64,000 bases of DNA from Phormidesmis priestleyi ULC007 (GTDB lineage Bacteria; Cyanobacteriota; Cyanobacteriia; Leptolyngbyales; Leptolyngbyaceae): positions 252,099 through 316,098 of the forward strand of contig NZ_MPPI01000001.1 in assembly GCF_001895925.1 (NCBI RefSeq). Direction: 5' to 3'. The translations under genes were made by a program, and so were the position numbers. The notes beneath the pieces are model-generated. The model worked only from the letters and a program-made list of their open reading frames with translations. It searched no databases and was not told the DNA's origin. Positions 1 through 9,600 of the stretch are shown piece after piece (position 1 is the stretch's first letter; each line of letters starts with the position of its first letter).

Positions 1-48
1 GATCGCGCCACTTTGATCACGTTTCTTGAGCAACAAACCAATCGATAA
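1..48 (+). CDS. Possible 3' end of a gene entering from the left edge
   Basis: Frame 1 is open from the first base and ends in TAA at 46-48, giving a 15-residue tail ending EQQTNR. The other two forward frames hit stops within 30 bases. This fits the C-terminus of a gene that begins outside the window, but 15 codons are too few to identify it and chance openness is possible. Confidence 0.3.
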   Translation, partial: DRATLITFLEQQTNR

Positions 49-104
49 GCTTGCGAGCGATGCTCAGTTTTGACAGAACTTTTGACAAATCGTGTTTGTC
101 AAGC

Positions 105-194
105 TATAGCAATCCTATTTCAATTGCCAGAGTGGAAAAGGCTTCCAGCCTGTACGGGCAAGATGCCCATCCCACAATTCATTTAGGATGCTAT
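105..194. repeat. Interspersed repeat family C, copy 1
   Basis: About 90 bp with inverted ends (ATAGCAATCCTA at the left, TAGGATGCTAT at the right). The interior reads in part TTCCAGCCTGTACGGGCAAG. It matches copies at 5667-5758 (opposite orientation) and 47249-47334. It has no coding potential and fills most of the space between the left edge and the MFS relic. Confidence 0.75.
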
Positions 195-200
195 GGGCGG

Positions 201-572
201 CTATGGTAGCACTTGTTCAGACGGCGAATGGTGGACTAACCAGCGATGCAGCCCAATCATCACGATCGCCAACGGCACCAAAAAAGCGGGAATGATTTCT
301 AACCCTGCTCGATCGGCAACCCACCCCACGATTGTTGGAATCGACGCAGAACCTAAACTGCCGACACTTGCGAGAAACCCGATCGCATATCCCGTCACTT
401 GACTGATAAACAAAACCGTCACCGTTGCTGGGGTCAGATGATAAGTTTCCAGAATCGAAGGCAGCAACACTCCTAATCCGCCTTCAGCAATGCCGATCGA
501 AATAAAGGCATAAAAGGCTAAAGCGATGCCGATCCAATGGGGATGATTTGGGCGCGATCGTGACGAAATCAT
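201..572 (-). pseudogene. Internally deleted MFS transporter relic
   Basis: This 123-codon frame carries the start and end of a major facilitator protein with the middle missing. Residues 12-40 look like the first membrane helix (IGIALAFYAFISIGIAEGG), and residues 50-66 like the second. From about residue 68 the sequence (GSLGSASIPTIVGWVADRAG) instead resembles the last two helices, ending in a basic cytosolic tail. MFS proteins usually have about 400 residues and 12 helices, so roughly 270 residues appear lost by an in-frame deletion. With four helices it cannot be a normal transporter. The substrate class cannot be told. A short membrane protein may still be translated. Confidence 0.7.
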
Positions 573-682
573 TCAGACAACGGTAGCGACTAACAAGACT
601 CCGAATGTATCTGATCTTCCTGCCGCTATCATCCTCTATCAGATTAGATTCCCGACATTCCTAAAATGGACAAATGATTTAG

Positions 683-792
683 GTAGGGGCAATCCCCCCG
701 TGGTTGCCCTCCATATTCTCCATATTCTCCCGTATTTCTCCATCTTTCGTTATTCCGTGAGTCAAGGGTAGGCACGGGGGCGCTACCCCTAC
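683..792. repeat. Interspersed repeat family B, copy 1 (long form)
   Basis: The element begins GTAGGGGCAATCCCCCC and ends GCGCTACCCCTAC, so the ends form an inverted repeat. Other copies lie at 9933-9995, 16267-16328, 24707-24769 and 34772-34833 and are 62-63 bp long. This copy is longer because about 47 bp of TATTCTCC-type tandem sequence lies in its middle. It occupies most of the 333-bp gap between the MFS relic and the GTPase gene; no gene is seen there. Confidence 0.8.
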
Positions 793-905
793 AATCATTT
801 CATTTCCTCATTCTGCAATGCCGCAGATTGGATTTCCTACACACTGATATTAGGTACAAAATAGAGCAAGTCTCTCCGTTGTACCCATTTTATTGGTCAA
901 CTATT

Positions 906-2828
906 ATGGTGCGCCTCAAACTTTGGCAGTGGGCAGTTTTAGGATTGCCGATCGCGTTCGTCGCTAGTTTTCTGCTGATCGCCGCTGGGTTTCAAATTCA
1001 CGCCTGGGGCATTAGCTGGATCTGGGCGATCGTCGGCTTAAGTCTTGTGGGCTGGCGCTGGCTTTTGGTGAAATGGACTCAGCCCGCCCTCGCCCAAGTC
1101 GAAGCCATTGTCACCGAACTCTCTGCCGACTTGCAGACAGAAACACCCACCACTGAGCCTGCCAATACGTCGTTTCAACAAGCCGAAGCAGCGCTTCAAA
1201 ACACCCTGCAAGTCTCTCGCACCGATCCCGCGCTCTGGGAAGACTGGAACGTATTTTGGCAACGCTGCCAGACTTTGATCAGCGACATCGCTCAGGTCTA
1301 CTATCCTCAAACTAAGCAGCCGCTGCTCAACATCTACATCCCCCAAGCTTATAAGCTGATGCGCGGCACGATCGACGACCTCGATCAGTGGATGCAGCGG
1401 TTGACTCCGGCATTAAATCAAGTGACGATCGGGCAAGCTTATCAGGCATACGAGGTTTATCAAAAGCTAGAACCGTCTGCCCGTAAGATTTGGCAAGCCT
1501 GGAATTGGGCGCAGTGGCTGCTCAACCCGGCGGCGGCGATCGCTAAAACGGTCACTCAGCGCACCAGCAACCGCGCCACTCAAGAGCTATTGTCTAATCT
1601 CAGCCAACTGATGCGAGAAGCGACTCTGAGAAATTTAGGCAGACAAGCGATCGCGCTCTACAGCGGCAGTGCCAATCCTGGATTAGAGGAGATGCCGCTC
1701 GCCCAACCAGTCTTGCCCAAGGCTCAAACGCAAACCCTGCGAGAGATTATTTCACAAGCGAATCCATCTCAAACCGTCGAACAATCGCCCGTTAACTTGC
1801 TCTTAGTGGGTCGCACCGGAGCCGGAAAAAGTAGCCTGATCAACACCTTGTTTATCGAAGCTCAAGCCGAAGTCGATGCCCTGCCCAGCACCGATCGCAT
1901 TCAAGATTATCACTGGCAAACCGCCACTGGAGAAACATTGACGCTGTGGGATTCTCCTGGCTATGAGCAAATCGATCGAGAAGACTTGCGCGATCAGGTG
2001 CTTGATCATGCCGCCCACGCCGATCTCGTTTTGCTGGCGACTCCTGCCCTCGATCCTGCCTTGCAGATGGACTTAGATTTTCTCAAAGACCTCCAGTCTG
2101 AGATCTCAGATCTGCCGATGATCGCCATTGTCACTCAGGTCGATCGGCTCCGTCCGATTCGGGAATGGCAACCGCCTTATGATTGGCAACACGGCGATCG
2201 TCTTAAAGAAGTCTCGATTCGAGAAGCCACTCAATATCGAGCCAGTCTTCTCGGTCAAATCTGTCCACTAGTGCTGCCGATTGTGACGGGCAGTGAAACC
2301 CGCCAACCCTGGGGCACAGAAGCGCTATCGCTGGCAATTTTGGACTCGATCGCGCCTGCAAAGCAGCTTCGTCTGGCTCGCTTCTTTAAAAATCTCGATG
2401 CCCGGACGATCGGCGCGGCAAAAATTATCGACCATTACACCTTTCAGATGGCAACCACCCAAGGTCTAGCCGCTTTTCTCAAAAGTCCCGTGCTGAGTTT
2501 CATCTCGACGTTAGCCACCGGGTCGCCCACTCTGGCGCTTTTACTCGCTGAGAAGATTCCAGTTGAGCAGCTTCCGGTCGTAATTGGTAAGCTGCAACTC
2601 GCTTATGACCTATTCAATCTGCTGACCGCCGACCAACTCAATCCGCCCAGTTTTGACTTTGGGGCAATTTGGGGATTATTAATCGAAAATTCTGCCTCAC
2701 CAGAACACAACGCTTGGGCATTTGGACACGCGCTCACCGAATATTGGACACAATCACTCACCGCAGAGCAACTGCGATCGCGATTTGAATACTACATGAA
2801 GACAGCCGACCCGAACGTCAGAAATTAG
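906..2828 (+). CDS. Membrane-anchored Era/dynamin-like GTPase
   Basis: A 640-residue GTP-binding protein. Two hydrophobic helices near residues 8-45 should anchor it in the membrane. A G1 loop (GRTGAGKSS) lies near residue 301, a G3 motif (DSPGYEQ) near 348 and a G4-like TQVDR near 410. The C-terminal 200 residues are helical with hydrophobic patches, as in DUF697-type or dynamin-like cyanobacterial GTPases. The ATG at 906 is preferred: the reading frame extends to a TTG at 828, but that lies at the edge of a repeat, and the helical anchor follows the ATG directly. Substrate and partner are unknown. Roles in membrane remodelling or ribosome maturation are only family-level possibilities. Confidence 0.8.
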   Translation: MVRLKLWQWAVLGLPIAFVASFLLIAAGFQIHAWGISWIWAIVGLSLVGWRWLLVKWTQPALAQVEAIVTELSADLQTETPTTEPANTSFQQAEAALQNTLQVSRTDPALWEDWNVFWQRCQTLISDIAQVYYPQTKQPLLNIYIPQAYKLMRGTIDDLDQWMQRLTPALNQVTIGQAYQAYEVYQKLEPSARKIWQAWNWAQWLLNPAAAIAKTVTQRTSNRATQELLSNLSQLMREATLRNLGRQAIALYSGSANPGLEEMPLAQPVLPKAQTQTLREIISQANPSQTVEQSPVNLLLVGRTGAGKSSLINTLFIEAQAEVDALPSTDRIQDYHWQTATGETLTLWDSPGYEQIDREDLRDQVLDHAAHADLVLLATPALDPALQMDLDFLKDLQSEISDLPMIAIVTQVDRLRPIREWQPPYDWQHGDRLKEVSIREATQYRASLLGQICPLVLPIVTGSETRQPWGTEALSLAILDSIAPAKQLRLARFFKNLDARTIGAAKIIDHYTFQMATTQGLAAFLKSPVLSFISTLATGSPTLALLLAEKIPVEQLPVVIGKLQLAYDLFNLLTADQLNPPSFDFGAIWGLLIENSASPEHNAWAFGHALTEYWTQSLTAEQLRSRFEYYMKTADPNVRN

Positions 2829-2962
2829 CAGCAAACCCCATAGAGTGCTATAAACAATTGCGCGACCGAGAAAAGTTTGGGGCATACTAGCAAGCGCCCT
2901 CCCACCCTTTCTCATTCACCAGAAACGCCCGGTCAGATTGACGAAGTAGGTAAATTTAGCAT

Positions 2963-3340
2963 ATGTCTATCGAGCAACTACAGCCCGCGCCTCCCCAGCA
3001 AGTTGGGGTCTATGTCCCCTACTATCCTCAGGCAAACAAGAAACAGATGTTGCCCTTTGCCATCAGCCTGCATCACAAAGGTGCCCTAGAAGGTCAACGC
3101 AAAATCGAGGGAGGTGAAAGCATTCCCTTCATCGCCACCTGGAATGTCTCTTCGCTGCCCGCCGATCTCTGCCGATGCCGCATCCAATTTGACGGCAATG
3201 CTGAACTGAGCTATGAAGTGCTGATGGCAAATTTTGAATTCATCGATTTTTTGATCGAAGTGATTATGAACTTCAGGCGCTCTCGTCTAGCTGATTTCTC
3301 TCAATCGTTTTATCGCAAACTGCTAAAACTAGAAGACTGA
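2963..3340 (+). CDS. Conserved-looking hypothetical protein, 125 aa
   Basis: I do not recognise a named family. The protein is soluble, with a proline-rich start (QLQPAPPQQVGVYVPYYP), a mixed beta region to about residue 80, and a helical C-terminus rich in Phe and Arg. The ATG at 2963 is chosen over other frames because its codon use resembles neighbouring genes. The gene stands between the GTPase and the BioD-like gene in the same direction, with gaps of 134 and 209 bp, so it is probably transcribed separately. No signal peptide or membrane segment is seen. Confidence 0.65.
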   Translation: MSIEQLQPAPPQQVGVYVPYYPQANKKQMLPFAISLHHKGALEGQRKIEGGESIPFIATWNVSSLPADLCRCRIQFDGNAELSYEVLMANFEFIDFLIEVIMNFRRSRLADFSQSFYRKLLKLED

Positions 3341-3549
3341 GCCGTAGTGGTTGAAACGTCAGTAATTGTGTGGCGAATATTACAATAGTGGTACTGAATT
3401 CTCTTAAACGTAAGGCAGGTTTTGCTTAGAGTCATGATTACAGCTATTTTTTATAGCTAGAAGTATTTGTATCACTCTAGAATAAGCATTGAGCTACTCA
3501 GTAGTTTAACTTGACCTTTGCCCACTAAGCATTTAAACGGAGCCAGGAC

Positions 3550-4638
3550 GTGCCAAAGTCCGCGAAGCATTTACTGATTGGATCGCTAGAAGCTTACAGC
3601 GGTAAGTCAGCAACGATTTTAGGTATCGCTCATCAACTCAAAGCCAGAGGGCTAGATATCGCCTACGGAAAGCCGATCGCAGGCGGCTGGGGGCAATCTA
3701 AAATGGATGACGATGATGGGGATGTCCAGTTTGTTGCCCAAACTTTAAAGCTTCCTAAAGATCGGCTGCAACCGACTCTGTTAACGCTCGACAACGTAAC
3801 CGTTCAAAAGCGGCTGCTTGAAGAGGATCAAACCAACTACCAGGAACTGCTAGCGCAACAAGCCCAGCAGCAGCAGGGCGATCTGATGATTCTAGAAGGC
3901 TCAGGCACCTTAGACGAAGGCAAATTATTTGACCTGTCTATCCTTCAAGTTGCTGAAACCATTAATGCGTCGGTGCTTTTGGTGGCTCGATTCCATTCAC
4001 TGCTGCTGCTAGATGGGTTGATTTCAGCCAAGCAGCAACTCGGCGATCGGCTCCTCGGCGTGATCATCAATGATGTGTCTAGCGACCAAATTAATGTGAT
4101 TAATACGCTAATGCTGCCCTTTCTAGAAAAGCAGGGCATTAGAGTATTTGGCGTGATGCCTAGCAGCAACCTGCTTCGCAGCGTCAGCGTCGGTGAGTTG
4201 GTGCGTCAGCTTAAAGCAGAGGTGCTATGTCGCGCCGATCGCATGGATTTAATGGTTGAAAGCCTGACGATCGGGGCAATGAACGTCAACTCAGCCCTAA
4301 AATACTTCCGAGCGCGTCATAACATGGCGGTGGTGACGGGGGGCGATCGCACTGATCTGCAACTTGCGGCGCTTGAAACGTCAACCCAATGCTTGATTCT
4401 GACGGGTCATATTCCGCCCTCAAAAACCATTATCAGTCGGGCTGAAGATTTAGAAATTCCGATTTTGTCGGTGGATTTAGATACGCTATCTACCGTCGAA
4501 ATCGTGGATCGCGCGTTTGGTCAAGTTCGCTTGCATGAGCCGATTAAGTTTCAATGTGTCTGTCAAATGGTTGACGAATATGTGGATAGCGATCGCTTGC
4601 TTTTAGAGTTGGGCTTAGAACCTGCTAATGCGTTGTAA
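3550..4638 (+). CDS. AAA_26/DRTGG phosphotransacetylase-like protein
   Basis: A 362-residue protein with two domains. The N-terminal half is a dethiobiotin-synthase-like P-loop fold (GSLEAYSGKSATILGIAHQL near residue 11). The C-terminal part is a DRTGG domain from about residue 225, with VTGGDRTDLQLAAL near 263. The same pair forms the N-terminus of long-form phosphate acetyltransferases, but the catalytic PTA_PTB domain is absent, so acetyltransferase activity is unlikely. It is probably a nucleotide-binding regulatory protein. The start is GTG, preceded by GGAGCCAGG. Stand-alone versions of this kind are known in cyanobacteria and usually labelled phosphotransacetylase family. Confidence 0.8.
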   Translation: MPKSAKHLLIGSLEAYSGKSATILGIAHQLKARGLDIAYGKPIAGGWGQSKMDDDDGDVQFVAQTLKLPKDRLQPTLLTLDNVTVQKRLLEEDQTNYQELLAQQAQQQQGDLMILEGSGTLDEGKLFDLSILQVAETINASVLLVARFHSLLLLDGLISAKQQLGDRLLGVIINDVSSDQINVINTLMLPFLEKQGIRVFGVMPSSNLLRSVSVGELVRQLKAEVLCRADRMDLMVESLTIGAMNVNSALKYFRARHNMAVVTGGDRTDLQLAALETSTQCLILTGHIPPSKTIISRAEDLEIPILSVDLDTLSTVEIVDRAFGQVRLHEPIKFQCVCQMVDEYVDSDRLLLELGLEPANAL

Positions 4639-4655
4639 TCAAAGCATACTGTTGT

Positions 4656-4680
4656 ATGGGCATGGCACTGCCGTGTCCTC
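4656..4680. repeat. Short palindromic repeat family D, copy 1
   Basis: The segment GGGCATGGCACTGCCGTGTC is partly self-complementary. It matches the inverted sequence at 58457-58487 and a weaker version at 18606-18630. It sits just after the BioD-like gene. Function unknown; it could form a small hairpin. Confidence 0.45.
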
Positions 4681-4781
4681 ATATAGATTTGTCGCGTCAA
4701 TCAAATCGGCATGATATGCGATCGCAATTTTGGGATGTAGATTGCCAAAAGATCCGATCGTGGTGACAACAATTCGACTCA

Positions 4782-5549
4782 CTAGCTTTGCTCCGTTTGC
4801 TTCGTGGGCAAACCTTCTACAAAGGGAAGTGGGTTGGTCTGCTCGGCTGCAACAAGGGTTGAGGGTGAAGCTTGACGAGTTTCTTCTGCTAAATATTGTC
4901 CTGTGTGAATTGGCGGAACAACTCTCATTGTGTGCATTCGGCTGTAATAGCGGTGAGTCGGTTCAGTTTGACGATACTCTTGTAAACTTTCATTCGCAAT
5001 CTTTTTTCGCAGCTTGATAATTGCATCTAAAATCGCTTCCGGTCGTGGCGGACATCCCGGCAAGTAAATATCGACTGGAATCAGCTTATCGACTCCGCGC
5101 ACTGCTGTTGGAGAATCAACGCTAAACATTCCGCCTGTGATCGTGCAAGCGCCCATTGCAATCACATATTTAGGTTCTGGCATTTGTTCATAGAGTCGAA
5201 CTAATGCCGGAGCCATTTTCATGGTGATTGTTCCCGCTGTAATCAGCAGGTCAGCTTGACGTGGGCTGCTGCGGGGAAACATGCCAAACCGCTCAAAGTC
5301 ATGTCGTGACGCAATCAACGCCGCAAACTCAATGAAACAGCAGGCCGTTCCAAATAGTAAGGGATATAGGCTGGACATTCTTGCCCAGTTATAGAGATCA
5401 TCGACAGTAGTGAGAATGACGTTTTCAGACAGATTGGATGTGACGGCTGGAAAGGAAATCGGGTTCGCGATTTTTGCGGAGTTGAGCTTTGCGCGGGTCG
5501 CGATTTCAAGGTTTGATTCAGAATTTGTCGTCAGGTGCGAGGAATTCAT
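4782..5549 (-). CDS. ndhK: NAD(P)H-quinone oxidoreductase subunit K
   Basis: This is the 20-kDa subunit of photosynthetic complex I (NDH-1), which carries the terminal [4Fe-4S] cluster N2 near the plastoquinone site on the thylakoid membrane. The ligands are visible: the CC pair at residues 70-71 ([10 protein letters not shown]), Cys135 (MGACTITGG) and Cys166 ([10 protein letters not shown]). The core from about residue 40 to 180 is highly conserved. The protein is 255 residues, with a Ser/Asn-rich N-terminal 40 residues and a long polar C-terminal tail of about 75. The usual ndhC-ndhK-ndhJ operon is absent: both neighbours are unrelated, so this is a solitary or second copy. Codon use is normal for the window. 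Confidence 0.95.
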   Translation of the reverse strand: MNSSHLTTNSESNLEIATRAKLNSAKIANPISFPAVTSNLSENVILTTVDDLYNWARMSSLYPLLFGTACCFIEFAALIASRHDFERFGMFPRSSPRQADLLITAGTITMKMAPALVRLYEQMPEPKYVIAMGACTITGGMFSVDSPTAVRGVDKLIPVDIYLPGCPPRPEAILDAIIKLRKKIANESLQEYRQTEPTHRYYSRMHTMRVVPPIHTGQYLAEETRQASPSTLVAAEQTNPLPFVEGLPTKQTEQS

Positions 5550-5666
5550 AAAAGTTCCTTGGCGCTAGATTTAGCCGATAGAAGGTGCGAAATGGCGCAG
5601 ATTGGCTGCTAGTTGTTGTTGCGGTGTAGCGATCGCAGAGAGCATGAATTCATATCATGTTTATTG

Positions 5667-5758
5667 TATATCAATCCCCAATGAATTGTGGGATGGACAT
5701 CTTGCCCGTACAGGCTGGAAGCCTGTCCCACTCTCACACCTGAAATAGGATTGCTATA
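5667..5758. repeat. Interspersed repeat family C, copy 2
   Basis: Inverted copy of the element at 105-194: it reads GAATTGTGGGATGGACATCT and ends GAAATAGGATTGCTATA. It lies between ndhK (leaving leftward) and the 3' end of the SWIM gene. Nothing else is seen in this 254-bp gap apart from a possible ndhK promoter. Confidence 0.75.
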
Positions 5759-5803
5759 TGAGTCTGATTCATGTTCGTCATAAGTCTAGATCAAGAAAAT
5801 GGG

Positions 5804-6643
5804 TCAAAGCAAGTCTTTGTTTTTGGATTTGACACGATCGTAAACTTCTTCCATTACCGCAACGAACGACTGATCTTTATTCCAAAACGGCGGAAAATCT
5901 CCCTGCTTCTTCACCAAAATTCCAGAGACGCTGCTTTGAGGCGGACGCTCAATCTCTTTCGGTAAAGGTTTAGCACCTTGCCAGAAGTCCTTTACCGTCG
6001 TCTGGGTAGGTACTGACAGGAAAGTGGGTCGAGTGTAGAACGAGTCTGTCGATCGAGAGGGTGTTGCTTGGATATCGAGTTCGGCGGCAAGAGCTTGTCC
6101 GAGGGGCGTTTTTGCCAGTTCAGACCGCAGCTTTTCGCGAGAAATTCCCCGAAGTTCAAACAGTAAAAAGGGATCGCGATCGAGTTCTGCGGCAACTCGA
6201 TAGTAAACTCCTGCAATATGTTTGCAAGGATTACTGTAGTCAGGACAAGAACAATCGGTGCTAAAATCTTTTTTCGATTTGGGTAACAGATTGAGATTCA
6301 GTTGCGTGAATGCATCCTCAATGTTATCGGGCATCTCATTCAACAACAGTTTAGAAATGAAACTGGCTTTAGAGGCAATATAAGCGATCGCTGCCGTCCA
6401 CTGGGCTGGACTGATCGAATGCACCACAATCTCAGTCTTATAAATCGGCTCTTTGTATACCCCAAAGTAGGGATTCACATTACCTCGGACTTCAGCAGTA
6501 ATCACACTATCGGTGATATCGAGTTTGCGAATGCGATCGCTATTGCGATACGATCGTCCTCGACTCAAGCGCCCGGAATCGGTGAATGTTTCCAGCGCTG
6601 TGATAAATTTGTTGCCCCACCAAGTTTTGGATAATTGCGCCAT
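5804..6643 (-). CDS. SWIM zinc finger protein
   Basis: A 279-residue protein with a SWIM zinc-binding motif (CxCx7CxH: CSCPDYSNPCKH) near residues 127-140, embedded in a conserved N-terminal module beginning AQLSKTWWGNKFI. The C-terminal third is polar, with a conserved FWQGAKPL segment. SWIM domains bind nucleic acid or protein partners. The gene follows the SNF2 helicase with only 5 bp between them, the standard pairing in many bacteria, so the two are co-transcribed and probably act together in chromatin-like DNA remodelling or repair. The exact role of the pair is not established. Confidence 0.85.
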   Translation of the reverse strand: MAQLSKTWWGNKFITALETFTDSGRLSRGRSYRNSDRIRKLDITDSVITAEVRGNVNPYFGVYKEPIYKTEIVVHSISPAQWTAAIAYIASKASFISKLLLNEMPDNIEDAFTQLNLNLLPKSKKDFSTDCSCPDYSNPCKHIAGVYYRVAAELDRDPFLLFELRGISREKLRSELAKTPLGQALAAELDIQATPSRSTDSFYTRPTFLSVPTQTTVKDFWQGAKPLPKEIERPPQSSVSGILVKKQGDFPPFWNKDQSFVAVMEEVYDRVKSKNKDLL

Positions 6644-6648
6644 GATCT

Positions 6649-9600
6649 TTACTCCAATACCGTCTTACGATTGAGGGTAATCAGTTGTTTGAAAGCTTCG
6701 TTGTTCAGTTCGGTGAGCCACGATTCATCAGAACCGACGATCGCACCTGCGAGTTTCTTTTTATCTTCAATCATTTGATCGATGCGTTCTTCGAGGGTGC
6801 CGATCGCCACGAATTTATGCACAAAGACATTCTTCTTTTGTCCAATCCGAAAGGCGCGATCGGTGGCTTGATCTTCTACTGCCGGATTCCACCAGCGATC
6901 GAAGTGAAAGACATGATTCGCTTTAGTGAGTGTAATCCCGACTCCGCCTGCCTTGAGCGACAGAATAAAGATCGATGGTTCGGTGTCGGGATCTTGAAAC
7001 TCTGCAATCATTTTTTCGCGTTTCGGTCTAGCGGTGCCTCCGTGTAGATAGTATGTTTTGTAGCGTTGGTGTTTGAGATATTTTTCCAATGCAGCTCCGA
7101 TTTCTGCAAATTGAGTGAAGACGAGTAAACTTTCTCCTTCGTCGATCGCTTCTTCAATCATTTCGCTGAGACGTTGGAGTTTATGCGATCGCTCCGGTGA
7201 AAACTCGCTTCCATCTTGAAGAAACTGCATCGGATGATTGCAAATCTGTTTGAGTTTCATTAACGTTGCCAACATCATGCCCTTACGCTGAATTCCTTCT
7301 GCATCTTCTAACTGCTTCACGACATCTTTCACGACTGCTTCGTAGAGTGAGGCTTGTTCTTTAGTCAGATTGCAGAAGAGTTTTTGTTCAACTTTATCCG
7401 GCAAATCTTGAATGATCGCGGGATCAGTTTTCACTCGTCTGAGGATGAACGGCTCGACGAGTTGCTTTAAGGCTGCCGATTTCAATCGATCGTTGTTCTT
7501 CTGAATCGGAGTCTCAAACGCTTGCCGAAACTGCGTTTCTTTGCCTAAATAGCCGGGGTTGAGGAAGTTGAGAATCGACCATAAATCTAATAGCCGATTT
7601 TCTACGGGTGTTCCGGTTAATGCGAGTCGGTGTCGCGCTGGAAGTTTGAGAATCGCTTTGGTTTGCGCGGCTTTGGGATTCTTGATGTTTTGAGCTTCGT
7701 CAATCACGATTCGCTGCCACGTCATGGCTGAAAGAAAGGTGATGTCTTTGCGAATTAAAGTGTAAGAGGTGATGATTACGTCGTGGTCTGCGATCGCCCG
7801 TCGAAACTCCTCGGCTGTTTGAACGCGATCGCTGCCGTGATGGAGCAGCGATCGTAAATGTGGTGCAAATTTTTCAATTTCCTTTTGCCAATTTCCAACA
7901 ACCGACGTGGGCGCAATCAACAAAGTTGGCGGAATCGGCGAAGACTTCTGACGAGTTTTCGGTAGTGCTTCCCGTTCCTGCACTAACCGCGCAATCACTT
8001 GAAAAGATTTGCCCATCCCCATATCATCTGCAAGACAGCCGTTTAATCCTAAACTTTCGAGATAGTGGAGCCAAGAGACACCTCGTTTTTGATAGGCTCT
8101 CAAAGTGCCATTTAACTGTTTGGGATCGGGCAACACTTCGAGTTGACTTTTATCGTTGAGTTGACTCAACATTGTGGATAAAGTAGAGTCATAAGCCACT
8201 TCTAATTCAATTCCGTCGCTGCCTTCTGCGGATAATTTCATCAAGTCAAGCAAGCTCAATTCTGGATTGTCGTTCTTGTGTTTTTTCCAGAACTCTAGCA
8301 TTTGCTGCATTTTATCTTTATCGAGTTGAATCCACTGTCCGCGAAATTGCACCAGTGATGATTTTGATTGCACAAGCTGTTGCCATTCCTGTTCTTTGAC
8401 AGGTTCGCCATCGATCGACAACTCGTATTGATAGTCAATCACAGATGCGGCTGAAAAATAGCTTTTACTTTTGCTACTGCCGCTCACTTTGCGACCACCC
8501 GCCCGCATTCTGATTTTGGCTCGTCTCCATCCTTGCGGTGTCCACCAAGCCGGAACAATCACTTTATAGCCCGCATCTTCTAGCACCCAAGCCGTCTCTT
8601 GCAGAAAAGCAGTGGCATCTTCGAGACTGAGTAAGATTTGGATCGGACGATCGGTATCAAGTCCTGCCCAAAGTTTAGGATAGACTCGTGCGGCGTAACC
8701 GAGTTGCATTAACAACTGTTGTTCAAAGTCTTGTCCAAACTGTTTTAGCAGTGTTTTTTGTTGGGTCGATCGCGCGTTCCAATAATCTGCCAAGGGCACT
8801 TTGACTGAGGGATCTTGCCGTGCAGCAACTTGGAACTCCAGCACCCAAGGATCATTTGATTCTGGAGGGGACTGAAGTTGGAAACACAGATGAAAGGGCA
8901 GGTCAGCTTGACTTTGAGCAATTCGGTTGCGCCAGGTTTGCCATTGCTGATACTGTTCTAAATCTTGATTACGTTGAGGTGCTTCTCCTTGAAGACAACG
9001 GCTAATGAGAGTGTTTGCGATCTGTTTCTCAAAGGCTGCCGTGATTGGAGTATGAGTGATGATTTCGTGGAGGATGACTTCAGAGAAATGGCGAAGCAGA
9101 GTAGCGCGATCGTGCATCTGCGGCTGAGTAGGCAACGTGTGAAAGCCCGTCGTACACAACAATGGCATCCACTCAGCATATTGTCCCAGTTCAGACTCAT
9201 AATCCATCGATAGGATTTCCCAACCCGGATATAGTTCAAACTCTGATGCAGATTTACTTTTACGTTTTGGGATAGGTAGCGATCGGTACTTCAGCGACGG
9301 AATATAGCGATCGTTGAGAATCACATGCTTGAAGAATTGCGTGTAGTGATACCAAAAGAGTAAATCTGCTCCAAATTGCACATCTGCGAGATTGTGCAAC
9401 GCCAGGAAATGTAGCTCATTCAGGAGTTTAATCACATTGGGAACAGTAGTACTCTGAGTGCCACTGGTCTTAATCGGAACAACACAGCGATAGCAATCGA
9501 TCGCCCAATACTGCCAGTCCCAAGTTTCGGGCGAATCGGTTTCGAGATATCGCGCCAATTCAGGCGAAGGACAAGGATGTTGATCTACACTCGGCAATAG

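Noticed and set aside
4730-5017. 95-codon plus-strand ORF over the 3' end of ndhK
   Set aside because: Antisense shadow of ndhK; no independent start signal.
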